DNA from: Pegoplata infirma
Lineage: Eukaryota > Arthropoda > Insecta > Diptera > Anthomyiidae
Reading direction: 5' to 3'
NCBI GenBank assembly: GCA_963921195.1
Contig: OY992537.1
Span: forward strand, 80,334,535 to 80,398,534
Length of the DNA: 64,000 nucleotides
Each line of letters begins with the position of its first letter. The stretch's first letter is position 1. The position numbers and the translations under genes are program-made. The notes beneath the pieces were generated by a model. It was not told where the DNA came from, made no database searches, and was given only the letters and a program-made list of their open reading frames with translations. Below are positions 33,118 through 45,454 of this stretch, one piece after another.

Positions 33118-34118
33118 CACTCAAAATAAATTCTCTGTCCAATCAGCAGAAAAATCTGCTGAAAGTTCACTAGTTTTGAGCTTTATGAGAAATCTGCTGA
33201 TTTTAGCAGACACGGTTTGCTGAAAATTTGTCATGATTACTCAGGTAAAATCTGCAGAGAAATCTGTTTAAACAGTAGAGAAATCTGCTAAGACATTTTC
33301 TAGAATTTTTTTTTTAGAAAATTTGTTTTTATGAAAACTTTAATTTTTAAATTTTAACTTTAGAAATAAATAAAAAAATGTTTTTGTAAAATTATCATAT
33401 AATCTACAGGTTTTATTTTAGTTTTGTCAATTAATAACCTCTTTCGCTTTAATTGTAAAAAGACGAAAAAATTACCACTTAAAAAAAAAAAAAACTAAAG
33501 AAAGTTTTCTTGAAAAAGGATGACAGCAAATTATTTCTGTAAAATTACAAAATAATCTGCTTAAAATATGTTCGAAAATATGTGTAAAAATATCGTTTTG
33601 ATTGCATAAAAAACAAAAAAAAAAAACAATTTCCATTAACAAGACAAACCAACATTTAAAATCCTTCTGATGATAACACTAACTGGAGTGTTTGAAACCG
33701 GTATGGGAATACCAGAAATGTCTATAATTTTTATAAATTCCATTTTTCTTCTACATTTTTTTAACTTGAACCCTTATAACAAATATAATTAGAGCCCAAG
33801 CTCGATCTGTACAAAAGAAACACTAATTAAATAACTGACAAAATATGTCGCCATTAGGCACGTCTCCGAAACAGAAAATGCAAATGCCTTCATTTGTGTC
33901 TGCAATTCCAGATCATGTTGGCAACCCTTGTTCAAAAATATTATGAAATTCAGCAAACAGAATCAGTAAAAACGCAGTAAAATTTATGTTATTTTAAAAA
34001 ACTGAATGACAGAGATTTTAGTAAAAATCTAATTTTTAGCAGAAAATTCTGCTGAAAGTTTGCTAAATCAAATTAAAGGTCATTTTATAGATTTTTTGAC
34101 AAAGTTTTTCTTTGAATG
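33118..34118. mobile_element. MITE with subterminal TCTGCTGAAA motifs, copy 1 (with insertion)
   Basis: It begins CACTCAAAATAAATTCTCTG and ends TTTTTCTTTGAATG. Subterminal AATCTGCTGA(A/T) and CAGCAGAAAA motifs occur many times on both strands. A sister at 42547-43308 lies in the opposite orientation, and the extra 250-odd bp here (about 33640-33950) are an insertion with a hammerhead-like motif. Confidence 0.7.
33667..33703 (+). ncRNA. Hammerhead-ribozyme-like motif
   Basis: CTGATGA (33667-33673) is followed by AACACT-AACTGG-AGTGTT (perfect six-pair stem II) and GAAACCGGTA (GAAA at 33694-33697 and GTA as a possible GUH site). Upstream ATCCTT can pair partly with downstream TGGGAA for stem I, with a U-U mismatch at the junction. 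A CAAGCTCGA-type motif at about 33800 fits a Penelope-like arm. It is the best-formed of the motifs here. Confidence 0.55.
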
Positions 34119-34381
34119 TAGGTCTTAAACTTTTATGGTAAAACTTTGAAGCCAATTGGACTAATTTAACCGGCGATGAAAGTTTTGAATTTTTAAAAAA
34201 TTAAAAAAAAAAGTTATAAAAAACTAGGTTTTTTTCCCGAACACTTGGGAAAATCAAAAGTTGAAGAAAAAATGTCACTCTAGTGTTTTGCATGTTAGGA
34301 TAGAATGGTGTTTTTATATTACTTTGTTTTTTCACTTTTTCCTACAGATAAAATTTCACTATTCAAAATAAAAGCAACTCA

Positions 34382-34889
34382 CAAGGGAAGTATTCCAACC
34401 GTTATGTATCGTTTTGCCTGAAAATTAAAATATATATAAAAGAGACGATTCTAATGTTAGGTGTCTCGGATTATCTGTCATATCAGTGTTTAAAAATTTC
34501 GTTGGCCCCTTATGAAACAATGTGGTTTTCAGGAAAATTTCGATAATTCCCGAATTTACAGGAATTTCGTCTAAAGCATACGTGTCGATTTAAATTTAAT
34601 AAAACTTATTTCGTATTCATATGGATATCGTAGTAAATACCACCAAATTTTTACAATTTAATGCTACCGTTAGGGATGTATTAAAAAAAGCTCATATATA
34701 GTTTCTAAAAATGAAATGGCTGAAAAATAAAAAAAAAAACGATTTTTTCGCCGTTTTTTACAAATTTTTTTAACCCCCAATCCCTGATATTGCCGATTAG
34801 ATAAAACACCCTAGCCTAAGAATTATATCTTTTATATATATTATAATTTTCAAGCAAATCGGTTCATAAGGGTTGGAATACTTCCCTTG
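34382..34889. mobile_element. 508-bp foldback MITE, CAAGGGAAGTATTCCAACC termini
   Basis: The left end CAAGGGAAGTATTCCAACCG and right end GGGTTGGAATACTTCCCTTG mirror each other. TATATA-AAAGAGACGATTCTA and GTGTCTCGG blocks follow inward. The flanks TCA and TAA do not match exactly. It belongs to the same family as 48863-49448. Confidence 0.7.
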
Positions 34890-35473
34890 TAAGAGTTAAT
34901 GTTAACCCTGAACCCTTGAAATATTTGTGTAGTTTAATAGGGATACTTTAAATATTTCCACAGAATGATTTGAAATACATTAGTAAGAATGGCCATCAAC
35001 AGTATACAAAAAATAAAGAATATTGTTAAAGGCCGCACAGTTTTAGCAAGGCAGTCTCTTTTGTGCAAGTTTTCATTATATTAAAATCAGTACAAATATG
35101 TAAAAAAATTCTACACTCAAAAATACCAAACATTATAGCTTAGGATAAAAAAAAATTGCCTAAGTTCTTTAAAAAAAGTATAAAAGAAAACTAAAGGTGT
35201 TTACGTCCTCTTTACTTCACATATACTAAGGCTATATACCCATTTTATTGAACCCCGAATATTTGACTGATAAAATTTCAGAGTAATTTTTTTCAGCGTA
35301 TTATTTGCCAAATTTGGAAATAGTGTCAGTCAAATTAAAAAGACAGATGATATTTATATCTTAGTTAAGGCTATATAACCTTTCATTTTTATTTTTCGCA
35401 TTATTTCGCGTTTTGTGAATTTTGCTATCCCTGCAATTTTTTGCAAACCAAGGCAAACCCTTTTTACCATTTA

Positions 35474-35759
35474 GCTTTATTCTTTGAGGGTATTTAAAAA
35501 AAAAGTGACCAAAATGTCCCGTAAAATCGAAGATAGAGGGTTAATATGTTCTAAGAAAAGAAGATTTACATTACTTATATCAGAAAAACCTTGTAAAGTG
35601 ACAAGAAAAGTGACAAGCTTTATTCTTTGAGGGTATTTAAAAAAAAGGACAAAAATGTCCCGTAAAAATGGAAGATAGAGGGTTGATATGTTCTAAGAAG
35701 AGAAAATTTACATAATTTATATCAGAAAAACCTTGTAAAGTGACAAGAAAAGTTTGTTA
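35474..35759 (+). repeat. Tandem duplication, period 143 bp
   Basis: GCTTTATTCTTTGAGGGTAT begins at 35474 and again at 35617. The two units differ at only a few positions and both end TTGTAAAGTGACAAGAAAAG. It is a recent local duplication of an unrecognised sequence. Confidence 0.85.
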
Positions 35760-35995
35760 CTTTTTTTTTTGCTACCTCCTATTTGACAAATATTCCTTGA
35801 AATTTTACAAGCTTTTTATCAATAATTTTGTTATTTTACAAGCTTTTTATTAATAAAATTGTAAATTTACATTTTTTTGACGCGATAAAACTTACAAGGA
35901 GGTTTCGTGACTTTACTAGATTTTTTGCTACTTACGAGATTTTTTGTAATTTTACCAATGTAATTGTAATTGACAACTTTTTTGGCGCAACGAAA
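35760..35995. repeat. Copy of the CCTCCTATTTGACGA / TTTTACAAGCTTTTTA family
   Basis: GCTACCTCCTATTTGACAAA, TTTTACAAGCTTTTTATCAA and GACGCGATAAAACTTACAAG are shared with 38465-38719. Confidence 0.6.
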
Positions 35996-37491
35996 CTGGT
36001 GCTATGGTGAGGAACAAGGTGCTATAAACCAAAAACCAAAATGTTCAGGAGAAGCAAAAAACTAAATAAGTCGCGAAAAAAATATTTTTTTTTTAAATTT
36101 CTTTTTGCAGCTCGGCGAAGATGGACCATATGCATCTATGTACAAAATCTTATTAAAAACAAATCAGCGGAAGTAGCAAAAAAATGCATGTGAAATTTTG
36201 TTCTAGTGGAATAATGTGCTATGTTACAATTTCCACTAGGAATTTCAATACATTTGCCAAGTAGTTTTTAGTTTTTTGTGTTCATTTTTAAAAATTTAAA
36301 TTTAGTGTGATCAATTCTGCAAAATTTAGACGGGGTCTAGCAGTAATCATTTTTATATAAAAATATAACAAAAAAAAAACTTTTATTAGATTTATTTTAA
36401 ACAACTTTTCCCATAATGGGTTAAAAAATTTGCACAATTTATGATATTAGTTACTAACCATTAAATTTTACATATGAACTTAAAAATTTGATAGATTATC
36501 AAAATCCACCCTTAGTATTACGTAAAACAATATTATGTTTTTATATGGATATAGCACCTTTTTCCAGTTTACACTTTAACTGTCGATAGATTAGATAATA
36601 AAGCGTTTTTTGCCAAACCAATGGGCACATGGTAAAGCCTATGATGTTTTCTACACGTTAACCATCTTACATGCAAGAATTTAAATACGTGACCTTTAGT
36701 TTAACTGCAAAACACATGTTAGTATCCGGCAAAAATTTTAAAATATTCCCAAAAATAGTTAAAATTTAACTTTTAAGGTCACTTTTATGACAAAAATCGA
36801 TCAAGTTTTTAACAAATTTGTTTACAAATAGGTCGAACTATTGTAGGAAGGCACGATTTTCCAAAAAAACGCGATTTCCAAAAATTGGATTTTAGCACCT
36901 TAGTCCACACATACATTCATTTAATAGTCCCATAATCCGCTAAAAAAAATTTGTTTGAAATATTTTTGAATGTGATCATTTTTACTCCCAATAGAAACTT
37001 TTTGGACCCCTTTCAGCTCAAACAAAAAATAAAGGTAAAATCGAAACGGCCTAACGGGAATGTTTTAATTTAATACCCATCATCTGACTAGAGTGGACTT
37101 TTTCTATTGTACAAACAATTTTTTTTTTTTAATTTTTCGCAAAAACGCGAATTGATCTAGAAAAACTGGAAGACATGGATATTAAATTTTTGACCCCACA
37201 ATCAGAATTTTTTGATCCAGTTCATGTGTACAGCAAAAATTTGAAATTTATCGGACGGTGTCTTCTATGAAAAGTTATATAAACTAAAACTAAAAAACAC
37301 ATAAATCCAAAAATTTGGACACGAATATCTCGTAAAATCTTAAAAAAAAAAAAATGAGAGCATACATAAACTCAGCGAGTTTAAATGATTAGTTTTATCC
37401 TTTGGCCGGGATTTTTCATTTTCGATCCACTGTAAATTGAGTTGGTTTCACTAAAAAAAAAAAATTGGAAAATGGCAAGAATAGTTTGTTA
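35996..37491. other. No gene or recognised repeat
   Basis: Short mirrored words such as GTGCTATA/ATAGCACC occur at about 36010 and 36545, so an old foldback element is possible. I see no coding and no clear ends. Confidence 0.35.
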
Positions 37492-38464
37492 TTTTTATAC
37501 CCTCCACTCTAGTGATAGAGGGTATATATAAGTTTGTCATTCCGTTTGTAACACATCGAAATATTGGTATAGGACCCCATAAAGTATATATATTCATGAT
37601 CCTCGATCGATTTTAAGTCGATCTAGTGATGTCCGTCCGTCCGTCCGTCCGTCTGTCCGTCCGTCCGTAGAAAACACGCTAACTTTTTAAAGACTTTTCA
37701 GAGGCTGAAGTTTGGCATATATGTTGGTCATTTACCTGGTCAGGTTGGTATTGCAATCCAGCCAATTCGGTCCAGTGGTTCAAAAGTTATCAGCAAAAGA
37801 GTAAATTTCGGCAAGTGGTTTTCGCGAATTTACGAGATAAAAAACACGATAACTTTCGAAAGACAATCATGAGACTGCTGAAACGTGGCATGTGTCTTAA
37901 CCGTTCCCCAGGTCTGTTTGGTATTGAATTTAAGCTCAATCGGTCCAGTGGTTCAAAAGTTATAAGCAAAACCCCGAATTTTAGATTGGGTTTATCTTAA
38001 ATGCCACCTGGTAAACAAGTTTTAAAAGCATTGGTGGTAACTTAGCAATGCTTTTCAAACTTGTTTTGTTTTGAAGCAATGCTTTTTAAACTTGTTTAGT
38101 TGGTAACTTAAAAATTACACTCGAAAAAAATTTTACACTAAAAAAAAATTTTACACTCAAAAAAAAAAATTTAGTTGTTATTTACAAAAATTTCAATATT
38201 TTGTGTACATTCGTAGGTGCATTCACTTAGAAATATTTTTACAGTAAAAAAAAAACATTACACTCGAAAAAAGTTTTACACTCAAAAAAAAAATAGTAAT
38301 TTTTCTTTTTTTTTAATGACAAAAAATTGTTTTTTACTCAAAATAAAATATTTCTAATCAAAATTGTTAATTTTTTTCACGTTAAAAATGTACTATCATT
38401 TAAAAAAGGCATTGTGGAGGGTATTCATAGATTCGGCAAAGCCGAATTTAACTTTTCTACTTGT
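37492..38464 (-). mobile_element. Mini-me-like repeat, complete, minus strand
   Basis: It is the inverse of 285-1970 without the MITE: TTTTTATACCCTCCACTCTA at the left, TA tract, core, and GTCCGTCCGTCCGTCCGTCT at 37631-37650 with further GTCY units to 37671. Both TTTTGAACCACTGGACCGA bodies, the TTACACTC-AAAAAAAA array (38110-38300) and the terminal GCCGAATTTAACTTTTCTAC follow. This is the best full-length reference copy (about 970 bp) in the window. Confidence 0.85.
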
Positions 38465-40110
38465 TTTTTTTTTTTTGGTACCTTCTATTTGACGAGAATT
38501 CCTAATAATTTTACAAGCTTTTTACCAATAATTTTGTAATTTTACAAGATTTTTACCAATAAAATTGTAAATTTACAACTTTTTTGACGCGGTAAAATTT
38601 GCTTTACTAGACTTTTTGATACCTCCTCTTTTACGAGAATTCCTAGTAAATCTTACGAAATTTTTTCTAATTTTACAAGCTTTTTACAAATAAAATTGTA
38701 GATTTACAAATTTTTTGGCGCAATAAACCAATAAATCAATACCGTTATCCGTTTCAAAACCCTTTAAATTGAATACCGGTACCAATACCAATACCGAAAC
38801 TCAGTTTTGGTATCGGATACCGGTATCCAAAAACCTTTTCCTTCGGTACCGGTACGTACCGGTATTGAAACGGTTTTTCCCTAAAAAACATGTTTTTTTT
38901 ACAAAAAAAAAAAAAAAAATTAATAGAAAATTTGTAATTTTTTTGGTTTTTGTAAATGAGAAATCGCACTCCAAATGCCTTCCCGAAGTCCCATAAAAAT
39001 CAAAAAATCTTTGGGCACCCACATCGTGGATTAAGTAAAAATTAAAAAAAAAAATCATAATTCAACTGCTATGCGGGAGCAGAAGAAAATGATTGATTTT
39101 CTCGAAATTTTTTTGAGATCATTTAGACTCTCAATAGAAATTTTCTGAACCCCTTAGTATAGTAAGGTTTTTTGGAGATTTTTATTTAATCCGCGATGTG
39201 GGTGCCCAAGGATTTTTTTTGATATTTAAAGGACTTTGTGGTTCAAAAATTATAAGCAAAACCGTGAATTTCAAATTGGTTTCACCGTTAGTTCACGTGT
39301 TGAAAAACGTCAGAAAATTATTTTACAAAGTATTTTTTGCTTACTTACACTCGAAAAAAATTTTACATCAAAAAAAATGTAGTATTTTTTTTTCAAAAAT
39401 GACTAAAAAAAGTTTTTTACTAAAAATAAAATATTTCTAATCAAAATTGTTAATTTTTTTTTTAAGTTAGAAAACTAACTATCACTTCTACTTTTAACTC
39501 TTCTGCTTTTTTACATATTTTTTTATTTACTTTTCTTTAACAAATGAAACAATTTTTATGTCAGAATAACTTCAAAGTCCTACACTTTGATCAAGGGGAT
39601 AAGAAAATTACATTTTTTTCGGCCCGTCCCCTTTTGTAAGTGTGGTCCGGCCCCTTAAGAAAACCATAAGAAAACGCTATTTTATTTTTTTCGCATTTTT
39701 AAGGACATTATATCAAAAATGCAAAAAATAAATATGTAAATATGTGTTTTAGTATTAAAATTAAAAAAAAAATATTTTTTTTAAGTTTTTATGCGTTTTT
39801 GATAGTTTTAGCATTTTTTTCGATAATACCGGTACGTACCGGTATCGACGTTTAGGTATCAGTAATACCGTAACCGATTCAACTCAAATACCGTAACCGA
39901 TACCGATACCGAAATAAATAAAAAAACGATACCAATACCGATATCGATACCGTTATTCGTTTCGATTGCCAACCTTGCAATAAACCTTACAAGGAATTCT
40001 CGTGAATTTGTTAGGCTATTTTTGTAAAATTTTCTTAGAAATTTGAAAATTACAAAAAAAAAACATAAAATTACAAAAAATAATGTAAAATTACAAAAAA
40101 TGGCTGGTAA
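38465..40110. repeat. Copy of the TTTTACAAG family, split by a 1.25-kb insertion
   Basis: 38465-38719 and 39987-40110 are parts of one repeat. They are separated by the element at 38730-39976, whose flanks share GCAATAAACC (38720-38729 and 39977-39986). Confidence 0.55.
38730..39976. mobile_element. Insertion with degenerate ATACCG arrays at both ends
   Basis: GCAATAAACC lies on both sides. ACCGGTACC / ACCGATACCGAA hexamer-like arrays occupy 38740-38875 and 39826-39960. The middle is self-complementary (GGGCACCCACATCGTGGATT versus AATCCGCGATGTGGGTGCCC). The right end GATTGCCAACCTTG is hAT-like, but no matching left terminus is present. A mini-me-like fragment with a TTACACTCGAAAAAAATTTT array sits at 39230-39510. 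Confidence 0.5.
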
Positions 40111-40119
40111 AATGGATTA

Positions 40120-42304
40120 GGTTTTTTATTTTTTATGTGGTAGCCTTGACAGATTTTTATATAGAGATAGTGTAAAACAAGTTTCAAAAGAGTTTCTTGT
40201 TTGCTTTAGATTTTTTAATTTTTTTTTACTTAATTAAAGCACATCCCGTAATGTGTATCCTGTTTGTCCACCCAAAGTTTAAACAAAAACTTTACAAAAA
40301 GATGTATTGCTAGCTATTTGTAGTAAAGTACTAACAATTTAGCACAGACTTGTTTTTCAATCTATGTATGTGTGAGCTGTATAAAATACTACTTTATTAT
40401 AAACATGTTGTAATATTGTTTTCGTTGTAGTTGTCTTAAATGTTGGTAGAGATTTTCGTTGTAGTTACTTTTTGTTACATTTGCCGAAATAAATTATTTT
40501 CACTTTATTTTCAACAATTTAGGTGAATGTACAAGACACTTAATTTAATGTAGGCTTTTTTCTATGTGGAAAACAAAAACAAAATAAGCTTTATAGCATT
40601 TATATATACTTGTATTATCTAAATGTTTATGTAGTAGTATTTGTTTGAAAATAAATGCGAGAACTTTGCTTTTGTTTATCTTTTGAAAATTTTACATTAT
40701 GCTTTGTTTTATTCTACACCACCCACAACATGATAATGTTAATGAATGCATTCCTTTACTAATTAAAACACACGCACACACACACAGAGAAACAAAAAGA
40801 AAGGAACATCACTTTGCATTTGTTATTTACCTTCAGATGGGAAGTTTCACAACTACAGAGGCATTGTTTTGTATTGTTATTAGTGGGTCCTTTTTAGCAT
40901 ATTTAATACAATTGTTTATTATTGTTGCTATGTGTGTATGTAGGAGTGCGTTTGTGTGTAGCATTATATCAGCATTTGTTTTTGTTGTACATTTTACAAA
41001 GCTTAGATTCATTACACTTTGTTAATATTTATGTTTTTGTTGTGTTGGTATCTCTATTTGTCTTTTTACATTTTATGTATTATTATTGTTGTTGTTTTCT
41101 GCTGCTGTTGTCACTCTTATCTCAAAATTATTACCAACCTTTTCTAGTTTAATTTCCTCCAAACGAACTCCCTTTTCATCTCCTAAGTAAAATTTTAGTC
41201 CTTTTAAGCAGCACAACAAGCTAAAAAGCTAAAATTTATCAAAATTTATTTTCATATAATTGTTGGTTTGTTGTTTTTACTTATTTGTGTAGGAAATTGT
41301 TATTTTTTTTTTTTTTTTTTTGGATATTCATTTGTTAAAGTGTATTTGTGTTTACAGCTATATGTATGTGTATGTGTTGCGTTTGTTGTAATTCCTGGTA
41401 ATTTATGTTTTATTTACCTCTTAAGTAATTTCCTGCAATATGCTACATTTTGATTTATAATCAGCTGCGTTCTAGTTGAGTCTGATTTTTTTTTTCTTGT
41501 CTTTTTTTCCACTTGCTATAAAACGTTTCAGTCTTGAGTAAAATGTACATACACTTTGAAAAAGAAGTTTTAAATTAAGCAAAAATAATTTCGTATTAAA
41601 AATAAAACAGCAACAAAAGTCAACAAAGTTTGTATTTTTCTCAATTTGAAAATAATGGCACATAATCAAATTAAAACAAATAAAAAAAATTTTGTTGGAC
41701 ATGACCGACCAGATAATATCCTACAACAGTGTTTTCCGGAAAATGGTTCAAAACTCCTAACATTTTCGGTCTTTTGGAAGATCTTTAAATCAAATTCACA
41801 GAAAGAATTGAAAACTAATTTCAATCAACAAAAAAGCGGATTTAAGTAATATTTTAATTGAAACTCCTCCGATGAAGAAAATTGTTATATCAATCATCAA
41901 ATTGAATGTGATTAGTGGATTTTTGTGTCAATCACTTTTAAGATTTTAAATAATGATTGATTTAACAAATGAATTTTAAGTTTATGGCAAAATTGTGAAG
42001 AAATTCATATTTTTTGCTTTCCGATATGTTGCCGACAGTAAAAAAAGTAAAAACCGAGTATAAAGTATATTTTTTAATTAATGCATTCAAATAAATTGAA
42101 GTGAAAAAAATTTGATATGTTGAAAATTTGTAATTTGATGGTAAAAGGAAATAACAAATATGTTGAAAATTTTTAATTTGATAGTCAAAGAAAATAACAA
42201 AAATGTTGATTAAAACAGTAATTGACTCATTTAAATTTTTTTGATCAATAGATTTGATTGAAATTTGTATGCCAATAATTTTTTTTGTGTTTGAGCGAAA
42301 TTGA
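40120..42304. other. Apparently unique stretch, no gene recognised
   Basis: It contains a short CA tract (ACACGCACACACACACAGAG near 40770) and GTTGTTGTTTTCTGCTGCTG. Many T/G-rich words are absent elsewhere in the window. Small frames at 40699-41152 lack any domain. The opposite strand is A/C-rich, like dipteran UTRs, so an antisense non-coding exon cannot be excluded. Confidence 0.35.
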
Positions 42305-42418
42305 CTTATTTCGTTGTTATAGACCGATCTAACTGAATATATTTAGTCAAAATTTCGTTAAGGGAACTGACAAGTTTAAGGCAAATCGGTTCATAAGGGT
42401 TGAGATACTTCCCTTGTG
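42305..42418 (+). repeat. 3' end fragment of the CAAGGGAAGTAT foldback family
   Basis: GGCAAATCGGTTCATAAGGG and TTGAGATACTTCCCTTG match the right end of 48863-49448. The left part is missing. Confidence 0.65.
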
Positions 42419-42546
42419 AGTGCCAGACTTGGCCAATTATAATCAGACTGTAAGGTTTGTAAGGTTTCCAAAGCACACGTTTAGCACCTAAAAACTAAAT
42501 TGAAAAAAAAAACATTTTTAATATTTATTAACTTGATAAATATATA

Positions 42547-43308
42547 CACTTAAAAGAAAAACTCTGACAATAAATCTGTAAAATGACTTTCAAATTGATT
42601 TAGCAAACTTTCAGCAGATTTTTCTGCTAAAATTGATATTTTTACTAAAACATCTGTCACTCAGTTTTACAAAATAACAGAAATTTTACTGCGTTTTTAC
42701 TGATTCTGTTAGCTGAATTTAAAAATATTTTTGAACATATTTTTAGAAGAATATTTTTTTAATTATAAAGAAATAGTTTGCTGTCATTTTTTTAAGAAAA
42801 GTTTCTCAAGTTTTTTTTTTCAAAGGGTTATTTTTTTTTTTTTTGTTTTTTATGCAATTAAAATGTTATTTTTGAACTTATTTTTAGCAGATTATTTTGC
42901 AATTTTACAGAAATAGTTTTTTACAGAAAAACTTCCTTAAGTTTTTTTCATACAATTAATACAATTGAGACTAATAATTGACAAAACTAAAATAAAAAAA
43001 ATCACTAGATTATATTTCTAATTTTACAGAAACATTTGTTTTTATTTTTTTTTTTTAATTTTAAATTAAAAAAGAAAACTATTGAAGTTTCATGACAACA
43101 AACTTTCTAAAAACAAAAATTTCTAGAAAATGTCTTAGCAGATTTATTTGCTGTTCTGACGGATTTCTCTGCTGATGTCACTCAGATAATCATGACAGAT
43201 TTTTAGCAAACCGTGTCTGCTAAAATCAGCAGATTTCTCATACGGCTCAAAATGGGAGTATTTTCAACAGATTTTTCTGCTGACTTGACAGATAATTTAT
43301 TTTAAGTG
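42547..43308. mobile_element. TCTGCTGAAA-motif MITE, copy 2, TA duplication
   Basis: It begins CACTTAAAAGAAAAACTCTG and ends AATTTATTTTAAGTG, with TA on each side (42545-42546, 43309-43310). It is the inverted sister of 33118-34118, sharing TTTTAGCAAACCGTGTCTGC, AAATCAGCAGATTTCTCATA and TAGAAAATGTCTTAGCAGAT. Confidence 0.75.
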
Positions 43309-43666
43309 TATGAATATTGGGAGAGTTGTTTGTATGGGACTACAAGTTTAACTAGCAGGGCGTTTCACCAAAAAGGTTTTTATTTTATTTTTGCAACTCT
43401 TGAAGCGGAATATGAATTCTTACGGCCTAAAAGATTTTTGAAATTTTCTTGAGATTTTTTAAAGGGAGGGAACAATTCGCTCAAATCGATTTTATCAAAA
43501 AATGAGATTGTGAAGCATTTATTTAAAAAAACCTGTATACGTTACTTCTAAATGTTGCTCCTAAAAAAATAATGACCTTAAAAACTTCAGAATTTGCCTA
43601 GTTTAAACCTCAATAACTCAAGAAATAAGCAATGTCTGATAGTGATATCGAATCTGTAAGATAATA

Positions 43667-44062
43667 CACTCAAAAAATTATGTAGGTAAATTCCAGTGAA
43701 TATTCACTTAAAACAAATGAAATTTTATTTAAAAACCATTCCACTGTTTTTTCTTTTAAAATAAAAACACAATACAGTCAATTTTAAATGTTAATTTAAT
43801 GACTAACCAAAACATTAAAAAACTACGGAATATTCACTTATTTTGTATCGAAAAACAGTAAAACTATAGAAGAAATTTTTTACTGCCGAAAATAAATGTA
43901 ACAGAAAATTCGTTTTTAATACAGTAAATTATTTTTTTTAAACTACAGAAACAGTAAAAAAATTAAATCCTTTATAAAATAAGTGATTTTTCTTTTAAAA
44001 TAGCTTTACTGATTACTTTTTAAAATAACCTACAAACAGTTAATGACATAATTTTCTTAGTG
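43667..44062. mobile_element. 396-bp TA-inserting MITE, sister of 1226-1871
   Basis: The ends CACTCAAAAAATTATG and TTTTCTTAGTG are flanked by TA (43665-43666, 44063-44064). ATGTAGGTAAATTC and AAACAAATGAAATTTTATTT match the larger copy, but the tRNA-like part is absent. Confidence 0.75.
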
Positions 44063-44071
44063 TATAAATAA

Positions 44072-44691
44072 AACAAGTAAAAAAGTTAAATTCGGCCTTG
44101 CAGAATGTAGTGATACCCTCCACAATTTCAAAAAAATTATTGCCAAAAACTTTATTAAAAAGGAAATTACTTTTGAAAAAAAAAAAAAATTTTGAAAAAA
44201 AAATTTCCGCGAAAAAAAATTTTGGTAAAAAAACCCGCGATTATTTTCTTTTTTTGTCACAAAATATGTTCGGACTTGTTTAAATACCATTTGGAGTTGA
44301 ATTATGTTCACATATGTCAACCAGAAGCCGACTTAAAGCATTTTGTATTTTTAGGTTATGTTGAATGTACTGAAATTTTTTAGGAGTGCTTACGTTTTCG
44401 CTCATAGATTTTGAACCGCTGAACCGATGTCGCTCAAATGCAATACCAAACTTCTCGGGAGAACTTCCAATAAATATGTTAAGTTTCAATCATCTCTGTG
44501 CAATATTTTGTCCGTGATAGCATTTTCCACAGACAGACAGACGGACAGACGGACATCGCTAGAATGTCTTAAAATCGATCGGGCATCATGAACATATATA
44601 CTTTATGGGGTCCCAGACCGATATCTCGATGAGATACAAACGGAATGACAAACTTATATATACCCTCTATCACTAAGTGGAGAGTATAAAA
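44072..44691 (+). mobile_element. Mini-me-like repeat, CGGCCTTG subtype, copy 1 of a pair
   Basis: It opens ACAAGTAAAAAAGTTAAATT CGGCCTTGCAGAATG. CGCGAAAAAAAATTTTGG, a TTTTGAACCGCTGAACCGAT body, the ACAGACAGACGGACAGACGG tract, the core and AGTGGAGAGTATAAAAA follow. It is about 90 percent identical by eye to the next copy. Confidence 0.8.
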
Positions 44692-44790
44692 ATGGATGAA
44701 AACAAATTATTGATAAAAAAAAAATATTGATAAAAAAAAAAAATATTGATGAAAAAAAAAATATTAATGAAAAAAAGAAAATTATGAAAA

Positions 44791-45424
44791 AACAAGTAAA
44801 AAAGTTAAATTCGGCCTTGCCGAATGTAGTGCTACCCTCCACAATTTCAAAAAGATTATTGCAAAAAACTTTATTTAAAAGGAAATTACTTTTGAAAAAA
44901 AAAAAAAATTTGAAAAAAAAATGTCCGCGAAAAAAAATTTTGGTAAAAAAAATCCGCGATTTTTTTCTTTTATTGTCAAAAAATATGTTCGTACTTGTTC
45001 AAATACCATTTGGTGCTCAATTATGTTCACATATGCCAACCAGAAGACGAATTAAAGCAATTTGTATTTTTAGGTTATGTTGAATGTACTGAAATTTTTG
45101 AGGTGTGCTTACATTTTCGTTCATAACTTTTGAACCGCTGAACCGATATCGCTCAAATGCAATACCAAACTTCTCGGGAGAACTTCCAATAAATATGTTA
45201 AGTTTCAGTCATCTCTGTGCAATATTTTGTCCGCGACAGCATTTTCCACAGACAGACAGACAGACAGACAGACAGACGGACAGACGGACATCGCTAGAAT
45301 GTCTTAAAATCGATCGGGCATCATGAATATATATACTTTATGGGGTCCCAGATCGATATTTCGATGAGTTACAAACGGAACGACAAACTTATAAACCCTC
45401 TATCACTAAGTGGAGGGTATAAAA
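44791..45424 (+). mobile_element. Mini-me-like repeat, CGGCCTTG subtype, copy 2 of a pair
   Basis: It is a direct neighbour of the previous copy, joined by a GATGAAAAAAAA array. Its (ACAG)n/(ACGG)n tract is longer (45250-45288), showing tract-length change since duplication. It ends AGTGGAGGGTATAAAAATA. Confidence 0.8.
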
Positions 45425-45454
45425 ATATTGATGAAAAAAAAAAAATTGATGCAA

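Noticed and set aside
40699..41152. Possible small secreted or membrane protein genes (108 and 76 codons)
   Set aside because: Low-complexity T-rich sequence, overlapping frames, no domain, no splice context.
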